A stretch of 64,000 nucleotides of DNA from Gammaproteobacteria bacterium 39-13 (GCA_001898235.1 MKTN01000038.1:62001-126000), one strand, 5' to 3'; shown: positions 1 to 9,444, numbered from the stretch's first letter. Notes: generated from the sequence alone by a model not told the origin. Numbers and translations: made by a program.

Positions 1-1
1 C

Positions 2-328
2 CGAGATCAACGCAGTTGGGATAGTATTACCCGTGTAATCAATGATAATGATCGCTATTGTCAAGGCGTCATGATTCTAGGCCATCTTGCTACACTAGAG
101 CAGCTACCCTTAATGTTCGACTTCGCTTGCAAACAAGTTTTCTGCAAGGGCTTTGTCATTGGTAGAAGCATTTTCCAACAATCGTTAGAGCAATGGTTTG
201 CTCGCCGCATTGATGATCAATCTTTGATCGCGGCGGTTGCAACAAGTTATCAAAAAGCGATTGATTTATGGAACGATGCAAGACAAAAAGCAGAACATGT
301 TAACGCATCAAAACAAGAAGTTGCTTGA
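2..328 (+). CDS. iolC: 5-dehydro-2-deoxygluconokinase C-terminal (DUF2090) domain, partial
   Basis: The frame is open back to the window edge, so this is the 3' end of a longer gene. The 108 visible residues match the DUF2090 domain that follows the kinase domain in many IolC proteins: a W..I..VI segment, YCQGVMILG, then KGFVIGRSIF and a conserved EQWFARRIDD, ending in a helix before the stop. In full-length family members the N-terminal PfkB-type kinase phosphorylates 5-dehydro-2-deoxygluconate in inositol catabolism; whether that half is present lies outside the window. It could also be a stand-alone DUF2090 protein. A hairpin separates it from the convergent djlA. Confidence 0.72.
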   Translation, partial: RDQRSWDSITRVINDNDRYCQGVMILGHLATLEQLPLMFDFACKQVFCKGFVIGRSIFQQSLEQWFARRIDDQSLIAAVATSYQKAIDLWNDARQKAEHVNASKQEVA

Positions 329-345
329 TTTTTTACCTCACTCTA

Positions 346-371
346 GCCCTCTCCCGTAAACGGGGGAGGGC
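346..371. terminator. GC-rich hairpin between convergent genes
   Basis: An 11-bp inverted repeat with a TAAA loop: GCCCTCTCCCG pairs with CGGGGGAGGGC apart from one G-T wobble. It lies between the stop codons of the iolC-like gene and djlA, has A/T runs on both sides, and probably terminates transcription in both directions. The CCCTCTCCC arm recurs near 8958, so this may be a REP-like repeat as well as a terminator. Confidence 0.6.
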
Positions 372-379
372 AAAAACGA

Positions 380-1183
380 CTATTTAATCCCTCTAGAGCG
401 ACAAACTATTTCATAAGCCTTTTGAATACGCTGCGTTTTTTCAGTTGCTAATTTAATCATTTCGTTAGGCAACCCTTTAGCAACCAATTTATCAGGATGA
501 TGCTGGCTCATTAATTGCCTATAGGCCTTTTTAATTTGCTGCGGTGTCGAATTATCTGTCACACCAAGCAACTTATATGAAGTTGCTAATTCATCTTGTG
601 GACTAGGTGGTGGCGGAGGTGGCTGAGTACGTCTATAAGCTTGAGGTTGTTCAGCTTGAAAATGAGATTCCATTTGATAGAGCACCGTATGAGAAATATG
701 TAATTTGTCACACAACATTTCCAACACTTGGCGTTTAAGACGATTCTGTACACCATCTACCAGTGCAGCTTGAATTTGAATTTCTACAAAAAGCTGCACC
801 AATTGTGGGTGGTGACCACAATATTTGATAAAGTTATCCATTGTAGAGGTAAAACTAAATTGTGGAGACTTACCGAGATTAAAATTCTCAATAGCTGTTA
901 GTTTTTGTTCTTGTGTTAACTGTAGATGTGCCATTGTTTCTCTGGCAGCTTGAATTTCTTTTTCACTTACCCTGCCATCTACTTTTGCAATATAGCCCAT
1001 TACCATAAATGTCGTTTTAAAAAATACTTTTTTAGCTAAGGCGACATCAGGGCCTGATAAGCGAACATTTAAGGCTAATCCTTTATCAAACAGATGCCCT
1101 ACCCCTATCCCGACGATAAAGCCCAGAGGACCATAGACTAAGGCACCAAAAACAGCACCAAAAATTTTACCAAAAATATACAT
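380..1183 (-). CDS. djlA: DjlA-type membrane-anchored J-domain co-chaperone
   Basis: 267 residues, the usual length for DjlA. Residues 1-35 are a glycine-rich membrane segment (GAVFGALVYGPLG), the signature anchor of DjlA. A TerB-like helical domain follows (about 45-180), then a proline run (PPPPPPSP) and a C-terminal J domain (about 200-267) with the HPD tripeptide in SQHHPDKL that stimulates DnaK. In Legionella and Escherichia the family works in envelope stress and, in pathogens, in intracellular survival. The start lies 2 bases after the murU stop, so djlA is the last gene of an amgK-murU-djlA operon. Confidence 0.93.
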   Translation of the reverse strand: MYIFGKIFGAVFGALVYGPLGFIVGIGVGHLFDKGLALNVRLSGPDVALAKKVFFKTTFMVMGYIAKVDGRVSEKEIQAARETMAHLQLTQEQKLTAIENFNLGKSPQFSFTSTMDNFIKYCGHHPQLVQLFVEIQIQAALVDGVQNRLKRQVLEMLCDKLHISHTVLYQMESHFQAEQPQAYRRTQPPPPPPSPQDELATSYKLLGVTDNSTPQQIKKAYRQLMSQHHPDKLVAKGLPNEMIKLATEKTQRIQKAYEIVCRSRGIK

Positions 1184-1185
1184 TA

Positions 1186-1878
1186 CTAAAACATCTTACT
1201 TTCTATTAACTTTGAAGCGAGTTTTTTTTCCAATTCTTGCAATCTTTCGATGGTGCCTACATCAGTCCATTCGCCGTGATAATGTTCTCCATACAATGCC
1301 TGCTTTGCCGCCGCTTTATCCAACAAAGGCGCTAAACGAAACGAAGTACCTTCAACGCAGTCACTAAAAAGCGCTGGATGCAAAACAGACAGTCCAGAAT
1401 ATGTCAGTTTCTGGTAAGGCTCGCGAGATAATTGACCCTCTTTATTTAGAGAAAAATCTCCTTCTGGATTATGTAATGGATTATCAACCAACACTAAATG
1501 CGCCAACCCTTTAGGATGAGAGGGTAACTTTACAAAAGGATAATCAGTCCAAATATCGCCATTGACAAGAAGGAAGGGATCTTTTCCTAAAAGTGGTAAT
1601 GCATTAAAAATGCCGCCTCCCACTTCTAACTCTTTTGCTTCAGATGAATAGGTGATCTGCATTCCCCATTTTTTTCCATCACCTAAATAGGCTAAAATCT
1701 GTTCCCCTAAATATCTTAAATTGATAACAACTTGTGTTACACCGGCTTTGGAAAGATTTTCTAAATGATACACAATCAATGGCTTCGATTGCACTTGAAT
1801 TAAAGGCTTAGGACAATGATCAGTAAGAGGTCGTAAACGATTTCCTCGGCCGGCTGCTAAAATCATTGCTCGCATCAT
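1186..1878 (-). CDS. murU: N-acetylmuramate alpha-1-phosphate uridylyltransferase
   Basis: A 230-residue nucleotidyltransferase with the N-terminal signature MILAAGRGNRLRPLTDHCPK and a catalytic-metal aspartate in LVNGDIW. In Pseudomonas MurU converts MurNAc-1-phosphate to UDP-MurNAc in the cell-wall recycling bypass that avoids MurA. Directly upstream is the kinase AmgK, which makes the substrate; the two genes overlap by one base (TAATG), so translation is probably coupled. The ORF opens with two Met codons (1878 and 1875); either could be used. Confidence 0.93.
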   Translation of the reverse strand: MMRAMILAAGRGNRLRPLTDHCPKPLIQVQSKPLIVYHLENLSKAGVTQVVINLRYLGEQILAYLGDGKKWGMQITYSSEAKELEVGGGIFNALPLLGKDPFLLVNGDIWTDYPFVKLPSHPKGLAHLVLVDNPLHNPEGDFSLNKEGQLSREPYQKLTYSGLSVLHPALFSDCVEGTSFRLAPLLDKAAAKQALYGEHYHGEWTDVGTIERLQELEKKLASKLIESKMF

Positions 1879-2912
1879 TAGGCCACCTTTGACTTGGAGC
1901 CAATATTTTGTTCTTGCATTACTGCTAGCATGGCGGGCAATACTTCTGCTTGCAAATAATCGTGAAAGTCAGCAAAAGCAGCATATTTACTCGTCACAGC
2001 TAGCACATATTGCATAATACGCGGCAAATGCTGAAGGTAGTGTGGCTTGTTGTCACGCAATTTGAGACGTGAAAAAATGCCTAACACTTTTAAATGCCGC
2101 TGTAAACCTACCCAATCAAACCACTGTAAAAATTGTACGAAATCAACAGAAGAAGAAATTTCATCTTTAACATATTTTTCAAAAAAATGATTTACTAAAC
2201 GATTGACTTCAATACTTGGCCAAGTAATGTAACAATCCTTCAATAAGGAAACGAGATCATAGGTAATGGGCCCTTTCATCGCATCTTGAAAATCTATCAC
2301 ACCTAGTGTGCCATCATTCAGTACCATTAAATTGCGCGAATGATAATCACGATGCACAGTTTTCTGTGGTTGTGAAATAAAATTATGCACCAGATCTTTT
2401 GAAACTTGCTCAAGCAAATGAGCGTGATGAACAGAAATGTCTTGCTGCAATAATTTGTTTAAAAACCAATCATGAAAAAGACCTAATTCCACACGAACAT
2501 AAGCCTCATCGAAAGTAGGTAAATTGTATTCTCCCGCAGGGACCTGTTGTATTAATGTGATGGTTTGCATCGCTTGCAGATAAAAACCTTCCATTGATTC
2601 GGGGGTTAATAAATCCAACAAAAGTGTATTACCAAAGTCAGAGAGCAAAACAAAGCCTTGCTGTGCTTCCCATCCCAAAATCCGAGGAACTTGCAATCCA
2701 TACTGCTTCCATGTGTTAGCAATAGCAACAAAAGCATCAGTGCGCTCTTTTGCGGGGGGAGCCAACATAGCAATGTAAGATTTATCTGCGTGTTTTATTC
2801 GACTATAAGTACGAAAACTAGCATCGCCTTGGAGCGGCTCAAAAAGATAATCTTGAGTACCAAGCTGCCTTGCAATCCATTGCTTGAATTCTGTTTCTAG
2901 ATTCTGCATCAC
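1878..2912 (-). CDS. amgK: N-acetylmuramate/N-acetylglucosamine anomeric kinase
   Basis: A 344-residue aminoglycoside-phosphotransferase-fold protein. Visible motifs are the catalytic loop TVHRDYHSRNLMVL (HxDxxxxN) and the metal-binding GVIDFQDA. AmgK phosphorylates cytosolic MurNAc or GlcNAc at C1, feeding MurU in peptidoglycan recycling. The block amgK-murU divergent from lptD-surA-pdxA-rsmA-apaGH is the arrangement known in pseudomonads and Legionella, which supports the call. The 127 bases to lptD must hold divergent promoters. Confidence 0.93.
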   Translation of the reverse strand: MMQNLETEFKQWIARQLGTQDYLFEPLQGDASFRTYSRIKHADKSYIAMLAPPAKERTDAFVAIANTWKQYGLQVPRILGWEAQQGFVLLSDFGNTLLLDLLTPESMEGFYLQAMQTITLIQQVPAGEYNLPTFDEAYVRVELGLFHDWFLNKLLQQDISVHHAHLLEQVSKDLVHNFISQPQKTVHRDYHSRNLMVLNDGTLGVIDFQDAMKGPITYDLVSLLKDCYITWPSIEVNRLVNHFFEKYVKDEISSSVDFVQFLQWFDWVGLQRHLKVLGIFSRLKLRDNKPHYLQHLPRIMQYVLAVTSKYAAFADFHDYLQAEVLPAMLAVMQEQNIGSKSKVA

Positions 2913-3039
2913 TTTACTCCAAATGGGTGGCTACCGTTTTGCTTCTACAACGTATAGGAAAGCCTGACAGTCTGAGGGTATACTCACAAGATTATGTCGC
3001 TTAAAATCATGCACTAAATAAACTATAGATATAATAAAG

Positions 3040-5598
3040 TTGATAACCATAAAAAAGCTAGTTTTTTTACTTTTGTTGCTACCCAATACCTTGCTTTTCT
3101 CTATTTCCAGCCATGCAACCTCTGCATCGGAATGGGATGAGGAGACATTTGCAGATTGGATAGTAGAACCTGCTTCAGAAAGTCTTTGCCAGGGGCATTA
3201 TGCTCCTTTTGCTTTAGATAGTTCGAATGCAGCTGACGACTCTTGGGAGCTTCCAATTGTCCTATCGGCCAATGAAACTGAATTTACGCTATCTGGACAA
3301 TCTGTTTTACGAGGTAATGTCACTTTCAAACAAGGACAGCGCTATCTCCATACCGATGAAATTACAATTTTGCGTTCACCAACAACACAAGATTGGGATA
3401 AAATTATTGCATCAGGGAACATACACTATATTGCACCAGGCATGAGTATTTGGGGCAAACAAGCAGAGTATTATCACTCCACGGAGCAATTTCATTTTGA
3501 TTGGACCCATTACCGATGGTATTCACGTCATGCCCGAGGACATGCTAAATCAATTGATGTTGATGAAAATAAAAATCTGCATTTATATGATGCCAATTAC
3601 ACCACATGTGCCCCTAAACAAGACACTTGGGTGTTACGCGCAAAGAAAATATCACTTTACCCTAAGCAAGGACGTGCTAAAGCAAATCATATCCATTTAG
3701 ATATGCATGGCGTTCCTGTTTTTTATTTTCCCTATATTGATTATCCCATTGATAAAGAACGTCATAGTGGTTTTTTATTTCCGACTTATGGTTCAACTAG
3801 CAATTCTGGCGTTGAATTTTCTATCCCTTACTATTGGAATATTGCTCCGAATTACGATCTCACCTTGGCACCTAAATGGCTAACTGAGCGTGGGCTGGAA
3901 ATACAAAGTAAAGGGCGTTACCTGCTGACCAACAGTGAAGGTTATATTCAATGGCATTTCTTACCTAATGATAGGAAATATGGCTTATTCCAACAGCAAA
4001 ATCTTTTATCTCCTCCCGAAGGAACGATTGGATTTCTCGATCCTCGCATCATTGCTCTGGAGGGAAATAATAACCGTCATGCTGTGATCTATAGACACGC
4101 AACGCAATGGGAAAGGCGGTGGCTATTTAACGTGAATTTTGATTATGTCAGTGATGATAACTATTTCGTTGATTTAGGCAATGATATTACAACAGCAAGT
4201 ACCATTCATTTACCACAACAAGCTAATCTTGCATATTATGGTGAATATTGGTCACATTTATTCAATATTGAAGAATATCAAGTTTTGCAGCCCCTCTCAA
4301 AACCCATCAATGAAGAAATCTATAAGCGGCAACCACAATGGGTATTTCAGGCAACTTACCCTAACCAATGGCTGAATCTAACTCTAGGTCTCAATGGAGA
4401 AGCGGTTAATTTTAATCATCGTACCGAACTTATCACGCAATTACCGGTTACTACAGGACAACGATTTCATTTACGCCCTAGTGTCAGTTTACCTTGGCAA
4501 GAGCCTTGGTATTATATTACGCCAAGAGTCCAAATGGATTGGCTGCAATATTCTTTAAGATTAGGTACGGATGCGCTAGCACAAAATCTACCAGAAAACC
4601 CTAGCAGAACTATTCCTCTGTATGACATAGACAGTGGTTTATTTTTTGAACGAGACATTCAATTTAAGCAATTCTCTGGGATCCAAACCTTTGAACCTCG
4701 CATTTATTATCTCTATGTTCCATTCAGAGATCAGCATTTTTATCCCGATTTCGATAGCGGCGTGATGAACTTCAGTTACGCGCAGCTTTTTCGCGACAAT
4801 CGATTTAGTGGTAGAGATCGTATTGGCGATGCCAACCAAATTAGCGTCAGCTTGATGTCTCGCTTTTTACCTCGACAAGGGGGTCAAGAAATTCTGCGAG
4901 CAAGTGTAGGGCAAATTTTTTATTTTCGCGATCGTCGCGTTTCTTTATGCGAGGAATTAGGCCAAGAAAATGGCTGCTTTCTTTTTGAGGATGCTAGTGG
5001 CACTTCCCGTCATTCCAAGCTGTTAGCACAAGCAGAACTTCATGCTACTCCAACTTGGACAGGAGGAGTCTTTCTAGAGTGGGATGGGATCCAACATGAA
5101 ACAGAACAAGCTGCTTTTTCTCTTCAATACCGCCCTAGCAACCTTCAAATTTTTAATTTTAACTATTATTGGTTAAGGCACGACCTTGCGCAAACGAATT
5201 TCGATACAGCTCAAACCGGCAGCTTGAATCAAGCAGATGCTTCTGTTTTATGGCCTCTTAGTTTGCATTGGGAACTCTTGTCTCTCTGGCGATATGACTT
5301 TGAGAAAAAACAAACCGTTGAGGTCATGGGAGGCGTAGAGTACAACGGTTGTTGCTTAGCTGTACAATTCATTGGCTCACGTTACCGCCAATCCAATAAT
5401 TTCTTTTATCCTCAAGCCTATGCAACGGGCTTTTTTGCCCAAATAGTATTCAAAGGACTCAGTGCAGTAGGATTAAACAATCCCGATGGTAGATTGAAAC
5501 AAAAAATCCCAGGCTATGTTCCTTTAGTTCAACGTCAGCAATGGATAACCTCGCCGGACAGAACTTACTTCCCGCCAGAGGAAATTTCGTTGTACTAG
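3040..5598 (+). CDS. lptD: LPS-assembly outer membrane protein LptD
   Basis: An 852-residue outer-membrane beta-barrel that, with LptE, inserts lipopolysaccharide into the outer leaflet. A hydrophobic signal peptide ends near SISSHA; an OstA/LptA-like N-domain follows (about 85-240), then the LptD barrel. Cysteines fit the known disulfide-controlled maturation: C50 region, C190 region (YTTCAPK) and the adjacent pair in YNGCC near 772, with two extra cysteines in RRVSLCEELGQENGC. The start is TTG; no in-frame ATG precedes the signal peptide, so TTG is the best choice. A strong 27-nt palindrome follows the stop. Confidence 0.96.
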   Translation: MITIKKLVFLLLLLPNTLLFSISSHATSASEWDEETFADWIVEPASESLCQGHYAPFALDSSNAADDSWELPIVLSANETEFTLSGQSVLRGNVTFKQGQRYLHTDEITILRSPTTQDWDKIIASGNIHYIAPGMSIWGKQAEYYHSTEQFHFDWTHYRWYSRHARGHAKSIDVDENKNLHLYDANYTTCAPKQDTWVLRAKKISLYPKQGRAKANHIHLDMHGVPVFYFPYIDYPIDKERHSGFLFPTYGSTSNSGVEFSIPYYWNIAPNYDLTLAPKWLTERGLEIQSKGRYLLTNSEGYIQWHFLPNDRKYGLFQQQNLLSPPEGTIGFLDPRIIALEGNNNRHAVIYRHATQWERRWLFNVNFDYVSDDNYFVDLGNDITTASTIHLPQQANLAYYGEYWSHLFNIEEYQVLQPLSKPINEEIYKRQPQWVFQATYPNQWLNLTLGLNGEAVNFNHRTELITQLPVTTGQRFHLRPSVSLPWQEPWYYITPRVQMDWLQYSLRLGTDALAQNLPENPSRTIPLYDIDSGLFFERDIQFKQFSGIQTFEPRIYYLYVPFRDQHFYPDFDSGVMNFSYAQLFRDNRFSGRDRIGDANQISVSLMSRFLPRQGGQEILRASVGQIFYFRDRRVSLCEELGQENGCFLFEDASGTSRHSKLLAQAELHATPTWTGGVFLEWDGIQHETEQAAFSLQYRPSNLQIFNFNYYWLRHDLAQTNFDTAQTGSLNQADASVLWPLSLHWELLSLWRYDFEKKQTVEVMGGVEYNGCCLAVQFIGSRYRQSNNFFYPQAYATGFFAQIVFKGLSAVGLNNPDGRLKQKIPGYVPLVQRQQWITSPDRTYFPPEEISLY

Positions 5599-5603
5599 CA
5601 CTC

Positions 5604-5630
5604 AAGAGAAAGGGTCTGACCCTTTCTCTT
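5604..5630 (+). terminator. Perfect 13-bp palindrome after lptD
   Basis: AAGAGAAAGGGTC and GACCCTTTCTCTT are exact reverse complements separated by a single T. No U tract follows, so it may be an attenuator or mRNA-stabilising hairpin rather than a full terminator. A TATACT sequence just downstream (near 5640) could be a -10 box for surA. Confidence 0.5.
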
Positions 5631-5730
5631 AGAAGTGGTATACTCCTTTCAATTCTTCGACATTGCGCCTGGATAGTGCAGAGAATGTCAAAATAAAGTT
5701 AACTGGCTACAAAATAAGAATGGGTACTTT

Positions 5731-7020
5731 ATGCGTATGCTAAAAACGATGTTGTGTTGTGGAATGTTGGCGGTCAGTTTTGCCCCAATGTGCAAACCTC
5801 AAGCCTTAGATGGCATTGCTGCTGTCGTTAACGACGCCATCATCACCAAAAGTGAGCTCGCCCAGCAAGTAAGACTTATACAAGATCAGTTGCAACACAG
5901 CGGTAACCCAAATGTGGACACTAAAGCGCTTGAAAAACAAGTGCTTGAGCACCTTGTGATGACCCAAGTTCAATTGCAAATGGCAAAGAAAACGGGTATT
6001 CAAATCGATGATATCGCTCTCGATAATGCGATTGAAAATATTGCTAAGCAAAATCATATCACCGTCACGCAAATGCGTGAAACGGTTACGGCAGAAGGAA
6101 TGGATTTTAACCAGTACCGTAATACCATCCGCAACCAAATAATGATTTCACAATTACAACAGCGTGATATTTTGCCGGACATTCATGTGAGTGAACAAGA
6201 AGTGAATCAATTTCTCAATTCACCTAAGGGTTTAGGTGATATGAGCACTGAGTATCGTTTTGGTCACATTTTAGTGCCTTTAGCTGAATCCCCCTCCCCT
6301 GAAGAACTAGATAGAGCAACTCAACAAGTACAAAAAATTATTAGCCAACTGCGTAATGGTGCAGATTTTGCCCAAATAGCGCTAGCTGAATCAAAAGATG
6401 AACAAGCGCTTAAAGGTGGAGATCTCGGTTGGAGAAAATTGCCTGAATTACCAACCCTTTTTGAAAAAATTGCTGGCTCCTTAAAAGTCAATGACATCCC
6501 CGACGCAATCAAAAGTACCAGCGGATTTCATATTATCAAATTGCTTGATAAGCGCACCGTAGCACAAATGAACGGCACAGGGAAAACCTTAGTTAGGCAT
6601 ATCTTAATCAAAACGAATGCAGGAACATCTGATAATGATGCTAAACATCGCTTAGCGCAATTACGCCAGAAAATTGAACAAGGTGAAGATTTTGAACAGC
6701 TCGCCAAAACACATTCTGGAGATTTAGGTTCAGCCAGCAATGGTGGAAGTTTAGGGTGGGTAAGCAAAGACGTGCTTGTTCCTGAATTTAGCGAAGTGAT
6801 GGAAAGTCTTGCAACACAAGAAATCAGTCAACCTTTCAAAACCCCTTTTGGTTGGCACATTATGCAAGTATTAGAACGCAAAACACTCAGCAATGATGAA
6901 GTCGCTATGCGTCAAAAAGCAAAAGAAATGATCCAACAACGCAAATTTGAAGAAAAATTGCAAACATGGGCGCGGCAGTTACGCGATGAGTCTTATGTCA
7001 AAACCTTCGACGAAAGCTAA
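5731..7020 (+). CDS. surA: Periplasmic chaperone / peptidyl-prolyl isomerase SurA
   Basis: 429 residues, close to Escherichia SurA. A signal peptide precedes the N-terminal chaperone domain, which begins LDGIAAVVNDAIITKSEL, the family hallmark. Two parvulin (PpiC) domains follow, at about 175-275 (FGHILVPL, GGDLGWR) and 285-390 (VRHILIKTNAG, GGSLGWV). SurA escorts unfolded outer-membrane proteins such as LptD across the periplasm; it lies directly downstream of lptD, as in most gammaproteobacteria. The 3' end overlaps the pdxA start. Confidence 0.96.
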   Translation: MRMLKTMLCCGMLAVSFAPMCKPQALDGIAAVVNDAIITKSELAQQVRLIQDQLQHSGNPNVDTKALEKQVLEHLVMTQVQLQMAKKTGIQIDDIALDNAIENIAKQNHITVTQMRETVTAEGMDFNQYRNTIRNQIMISQLQQRDILPDIHVSEQEVNQFLNSPKGLGDMSTEYRFGHILVPLAESPSPEELDRATQQVQKIISQLRNGADFAQIALAESKDEQALKGGDLGWRKLPELPTLFEKIAGSLKVNDIPDAIKSTSGFHIIKLLDKRTVAQMNGTGKTLVRHILIKTNAGTSDNDAKHRLAQLRQKIEQGEDFEQLAKTHSGDLGSASNGGSLGWVSKDVLVPEFSEVMESLATQEISQPFKTPFGWHIMQVLERKTLSNDEVAMRQKAKEMIQQRKFEEKLQTWARQLRDESYVKTFDES

Positions 7021-7996
7021 GGATGTGAAGCGCCTGGTGTTAACACCAGGCGAACCTGCTGGTATCGGTCCTGATCTCGCGTTGCAAATCGCCATGCAAA
7101 ATCTTCCTGCAGAGATCGTTGTCGTTGCATCGCCGGATCTGCTTCTTCAACGCGCTAAAAGATTAGGGCTAGACATTGAATTATATGATTTTTCACCTGA
7201 CGCCCCGATTCATCCAAATGGTCGAGGAAAACTTGCTATTTTACCGGTTGCATTAGCACAAGAGTGTACTCCTGGAGAGTTGGATCCTGAGAATAGCAGT
7301 TATGTGCTTGAAACTTTAAAGCAAGCCTTTCAACTATGTATCACTCAGCAAACAGATGCAATGGTGACCGGGCCTGTTCATAAAGCAATCATCTGTCAAA
7401 GTGGTATTCCTTTTTCAGGACACACAGAGTATTTGGCGCAACTTGCAGGATGTGAAGAAGTATTAATGACTTTCTACACACCCAGCATCATTGTTGCTTT
7501 AGCAACAACACATTGCCCGTTACATGCAGTAAGCACCAAGCTCACCCCCAAAAGACTTCATCATGCACTCACCCTACTTCATGAAGGGTTAGTGAATATG
7601 TTTCAAAAAAAGCATCCGCAAATTAATATCTGTGGCTTAAATCCGCATGCTGGCGAATCCGGCCAGCTAGGAAGTGAAGAACAAAACATCATGATCCCAG
7701 TTATAGAAACTTTACGAAGTCAGGGTTTTTCATTGCATGGCCCTGTCCCTGGTGATACGGCATTTACGCCTAAAGCACTACAAGGCTATGACGCCATTTT
7801 GGCGACGTACCACGATCAAGGCTTAGCACCCATTAAAGCACTTTTCTTTGGTGATATTGTAAATATGACCTTAGGATTACCCTTTTTACGCACTTCTGTT
7901 GATCACGGCACAGCCTTAGAGCTGGCTGGCACCGGCAAAGCAGAAAGCAATAGCTTATTTAAAGCAGTTGCTTGTGCAGCACAATTTTCCTTTTAG
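6995..7996 (+). CDS. pdxA: 4-hydroxythreonine-4-phosphate dehydrogenase
   Basis: The NAD-dependent oxidation step of the DXP-dependent pyridoxal phosphate pathway. Signatures are VLTPGEPAGIGPD at the N terminus, metal-ligand histidines in FSGHTEY, NPHAGESGQLG and TYHDQGLAP, and VTGPVHK. The reading frame extends up to 6947, but the ATG at 6995 (or 6986) gives a 333-residue protein like other PdxA, with GATGAG upstream. It overlaps surA by 26 bases in a different frame, suggesting coupled translation. Confidence 0.94.
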   Translation: MSKPSTKAKDVKRLVLTPGEPAGIGPDLALQIAMQNLPAEIVVVASPDLLLQRAKRLGLDIELYDFSPDAPIHPNGRGKLAILPVALAQECTPGELDPENSSYVLETLKQAFQLCITQQTDAMVTGPVHKAIICQSGIPFSGHTEYLAQLAGCEEVLMTFYTPSIIVALATTHCPLHAVSTKLTPKRLHHALTLLHEGLVNMFQKKHPQINICGLNPHAGESGQLGSEEQNIMIPVIETLRSQGFSLHGPVPGDTAFTPKALQGYDAILATYHDQGLAPIKALFFGDIVNMTLGLPFLRTSVDHGTALELAGTGKAESNSLFKAVACAAQFSF

Positions 7997-8004
7997 AATT
8001 TACC

Positions 8005-8823
8005 ATGACAGAAACACATATTCCACGCAAACGCTTTGGTCAAAATTTTTTAAAAGATAACCATGTGATTGATAAAATTATCAATGCACTGCATCCTCGT
8101 TCTCAAGATTTGCTTGTCGAAATAGGACCTGGTTTAGGCGCTTTAACTCAAGTTGTACTGAATCAAATCGATCATTTATTTGTAGTGGAAATTGATAAAG
8201 ATCTCAGCGCAAAGTTACAAGCATCCTATCCTCCTTCACGATTAAGCGTGATTGAAGAGGATGCACTCAAGTATAACTTTGCTTTATTGAGTCAGCAAAG
8301 CCAAGATCCAATGAAAAAAATGCGTATCTTTGGCAATTTGCCTTATAACATTTCAACGCCATTACTCTTTCATCTTTTATCATTTTCTCCATTGATTCAA
8401 GACATGCTCTTCATGTTGCAAAAAGAAGTAGTCATGCGCATGGCAGCCAAATCAAACCAAGATGATTATGGCCGCCTCAGCATTATGATTCAGTACTTTT
8501 GTGAAGTGCATCCCTTATTTGATGTCGGACCACAATCTTTTTTCCCTCCCCCTAAAGTCATGTCTAGCATTGTGCGACTTAAGCCTTATGGAGAAAATCG
8601 TCCTTTCAAATTAGCGCGCAATGAAAAGCTATTTTCACATATCGTTGCCGTTGCGTTCCAACATCGACGCAAAACGCTAAAAAATGCATTAGGTGATCTT
8701 GTTCCTCAAGAAATTTTTACCAACATAAATCTCGATCCCAAACGTCGACCTGAAACATTGAGTGTAGAAGAATATATTGCGTTGAGTGATGCGGTCGATA
8801 TTTATAAAAACAATTCGAATTGA
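8005..8823 (+). CDS. rsmA: 16S rRNA (adenine1518-N6/adenine1519-N6)-dimethyltransferase
   Basis: A 272-residue KsgA/RsmA, which dimethylates two adjacent adenines in the 3' hairpin of 16S rRNA during small-subunit maturation. It opens with RKRFGQNFL, then has the SAM motif VEIGPGLGALT, the NLPYNIS catalytic motif and the C-terminal QHRRKTLKNAL helix. The longer frame from 7972 overlaps pdxA; the ATG at 8005 matches the family N terminus exactly. A rho-independent terminator follows. Confidence 0.96.
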   Translation: MTETHIPRKRFGQNFLKDNHVIDKIINALHPRSQDLLVEIGPGLGALTQVVLNQIDHLFVVEIDKDLSAKLQASYPPSRLSVIEEDALKYNFALLSQQSQDPMKKMRIFGNLPYNISTPLLFHLLSFSPLIQDMLFMLQKEVVMRMAAKSNQDDYGRLSIMIQYFCEVHPLFDVGPQSFFPPPKVMSSIVRLKPYGENRPFKLARNEKLFSHIVAVAFQHRRKTLKNALGDLVPQEIFTNINLDPKRRPETLSVEEYIALSDAVDIYKNNSN

Positions 8824-8843
8824 ATTTAAAATAACGAGTCTTC

Positions 8844-8865
8844 GTCTGCAAAGCAGACATTTTTT
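8844..8865 (+). terminator. Rho-independent terminator of rsmA
   Basis: GTCTGC-AAA-GCAGAC hairpin followed immediately by ATTTTTT, 21 bases after the rsmA stop. apaG is therefore likely to have its own promoter. Confidence 0.75.
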
Positions 8866-8957
8866 CCTCGCAAGAGGAGGCTGCGCCTAGCAGCAGGTGA
8901 GGGATTGATAGGTGAAGGTGTTTTTAATTATTTTGTTTGCCTCTCGTCGTCAAAAGA

Positions 8958-8981
8958 CCCTCTCCCACAAGTGGGAGAGGG
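8958..8981. repeat. REP-like perfect hairpin CCCTCTCCCAC/GTGGGAGAGGG
   Basis: An 11-bp perfect inverted repeat with a two-base loop, in the rsmA-apaG gap. The same CCCTCTCCC arm forms the hairpin at 346-371, and smaller palindromes (CCTC-GCAA-GAGG near 8867, CTGC..GCAG near 8881) surround it. The gap of 243 bases shows no ORF worth calling. Repeated short palindromes like this behave as REP elements or mRNA 3'-end stabilisers in other gammaproteobacteria. Confidence 0.5.
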
Positions 8982-9066
8982 GAGAATAAAATGGTAATGG
9001 ATAGTTTGCAAAACCTTCCCCCACCTCGTATCCTGACAGAGTCCTGGTAACAAAAGGTAAAAAGCT

Positions 9067-9444
9067 GTGTCATCTGACAATAAAATTGATATCACTGTCC
9101 AAACCCAATACCTACGTGAACATTCTGATCCCAGCCAACAACGTTTTGCTTTCAGCTATACCATCACCATTAAGAATGCCGGGCCAATAACAGCCAGATT
9201 ACTTACCAGACATTGGATTATTACCGATGCTAACGGTCATGTGCAGGAAGTGCATGGAGAGGGAGTTGTGGGAGAGCAACCTTTGATCCAACCCGGGCGG
9301 AGCTATCGTTATACAAGTGGCGCTATCCTCTCAACACCAGTAGGCACGATGCATGGTGCCTATACCATGGTCGCCAATAACGGTCATTACTTTGATGCGC
9401 TCATTCCTGCTTTTCGTCTTGCAATGCCAGAGTTAGTTAATTGA
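9067..9444 (+). CDS. apaG: ApaG domain protein
   Basis: 125 residues, the standard ApaG length; a fibronectin-III-like fold of uncertain role. Conserved features are the strand YTITIKNAG, ARLLTRHWIITDANG, VHGEGVVGEQP, and the glycine-rich YRYTSGAILSTPVGTMHGAY. The start is GTG at 9067, preceded by AAAGGT; this gives the family-standard N terminus SSDNKIDITVQTQY. It sits 69 bases before apaH, the typical pairing. Confidence 0.94.
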   Translation: MSSDNKIDITVQTQYLREHSDPSQQRFAFSYTITIKNAGPITARLLTRHWIITDANGHVQEVHGEGVVGEQPLIQPGRSYRYTSGAILSTPVGTMHGAYTMVANNGHYFDALIPAFRLAMPELVN

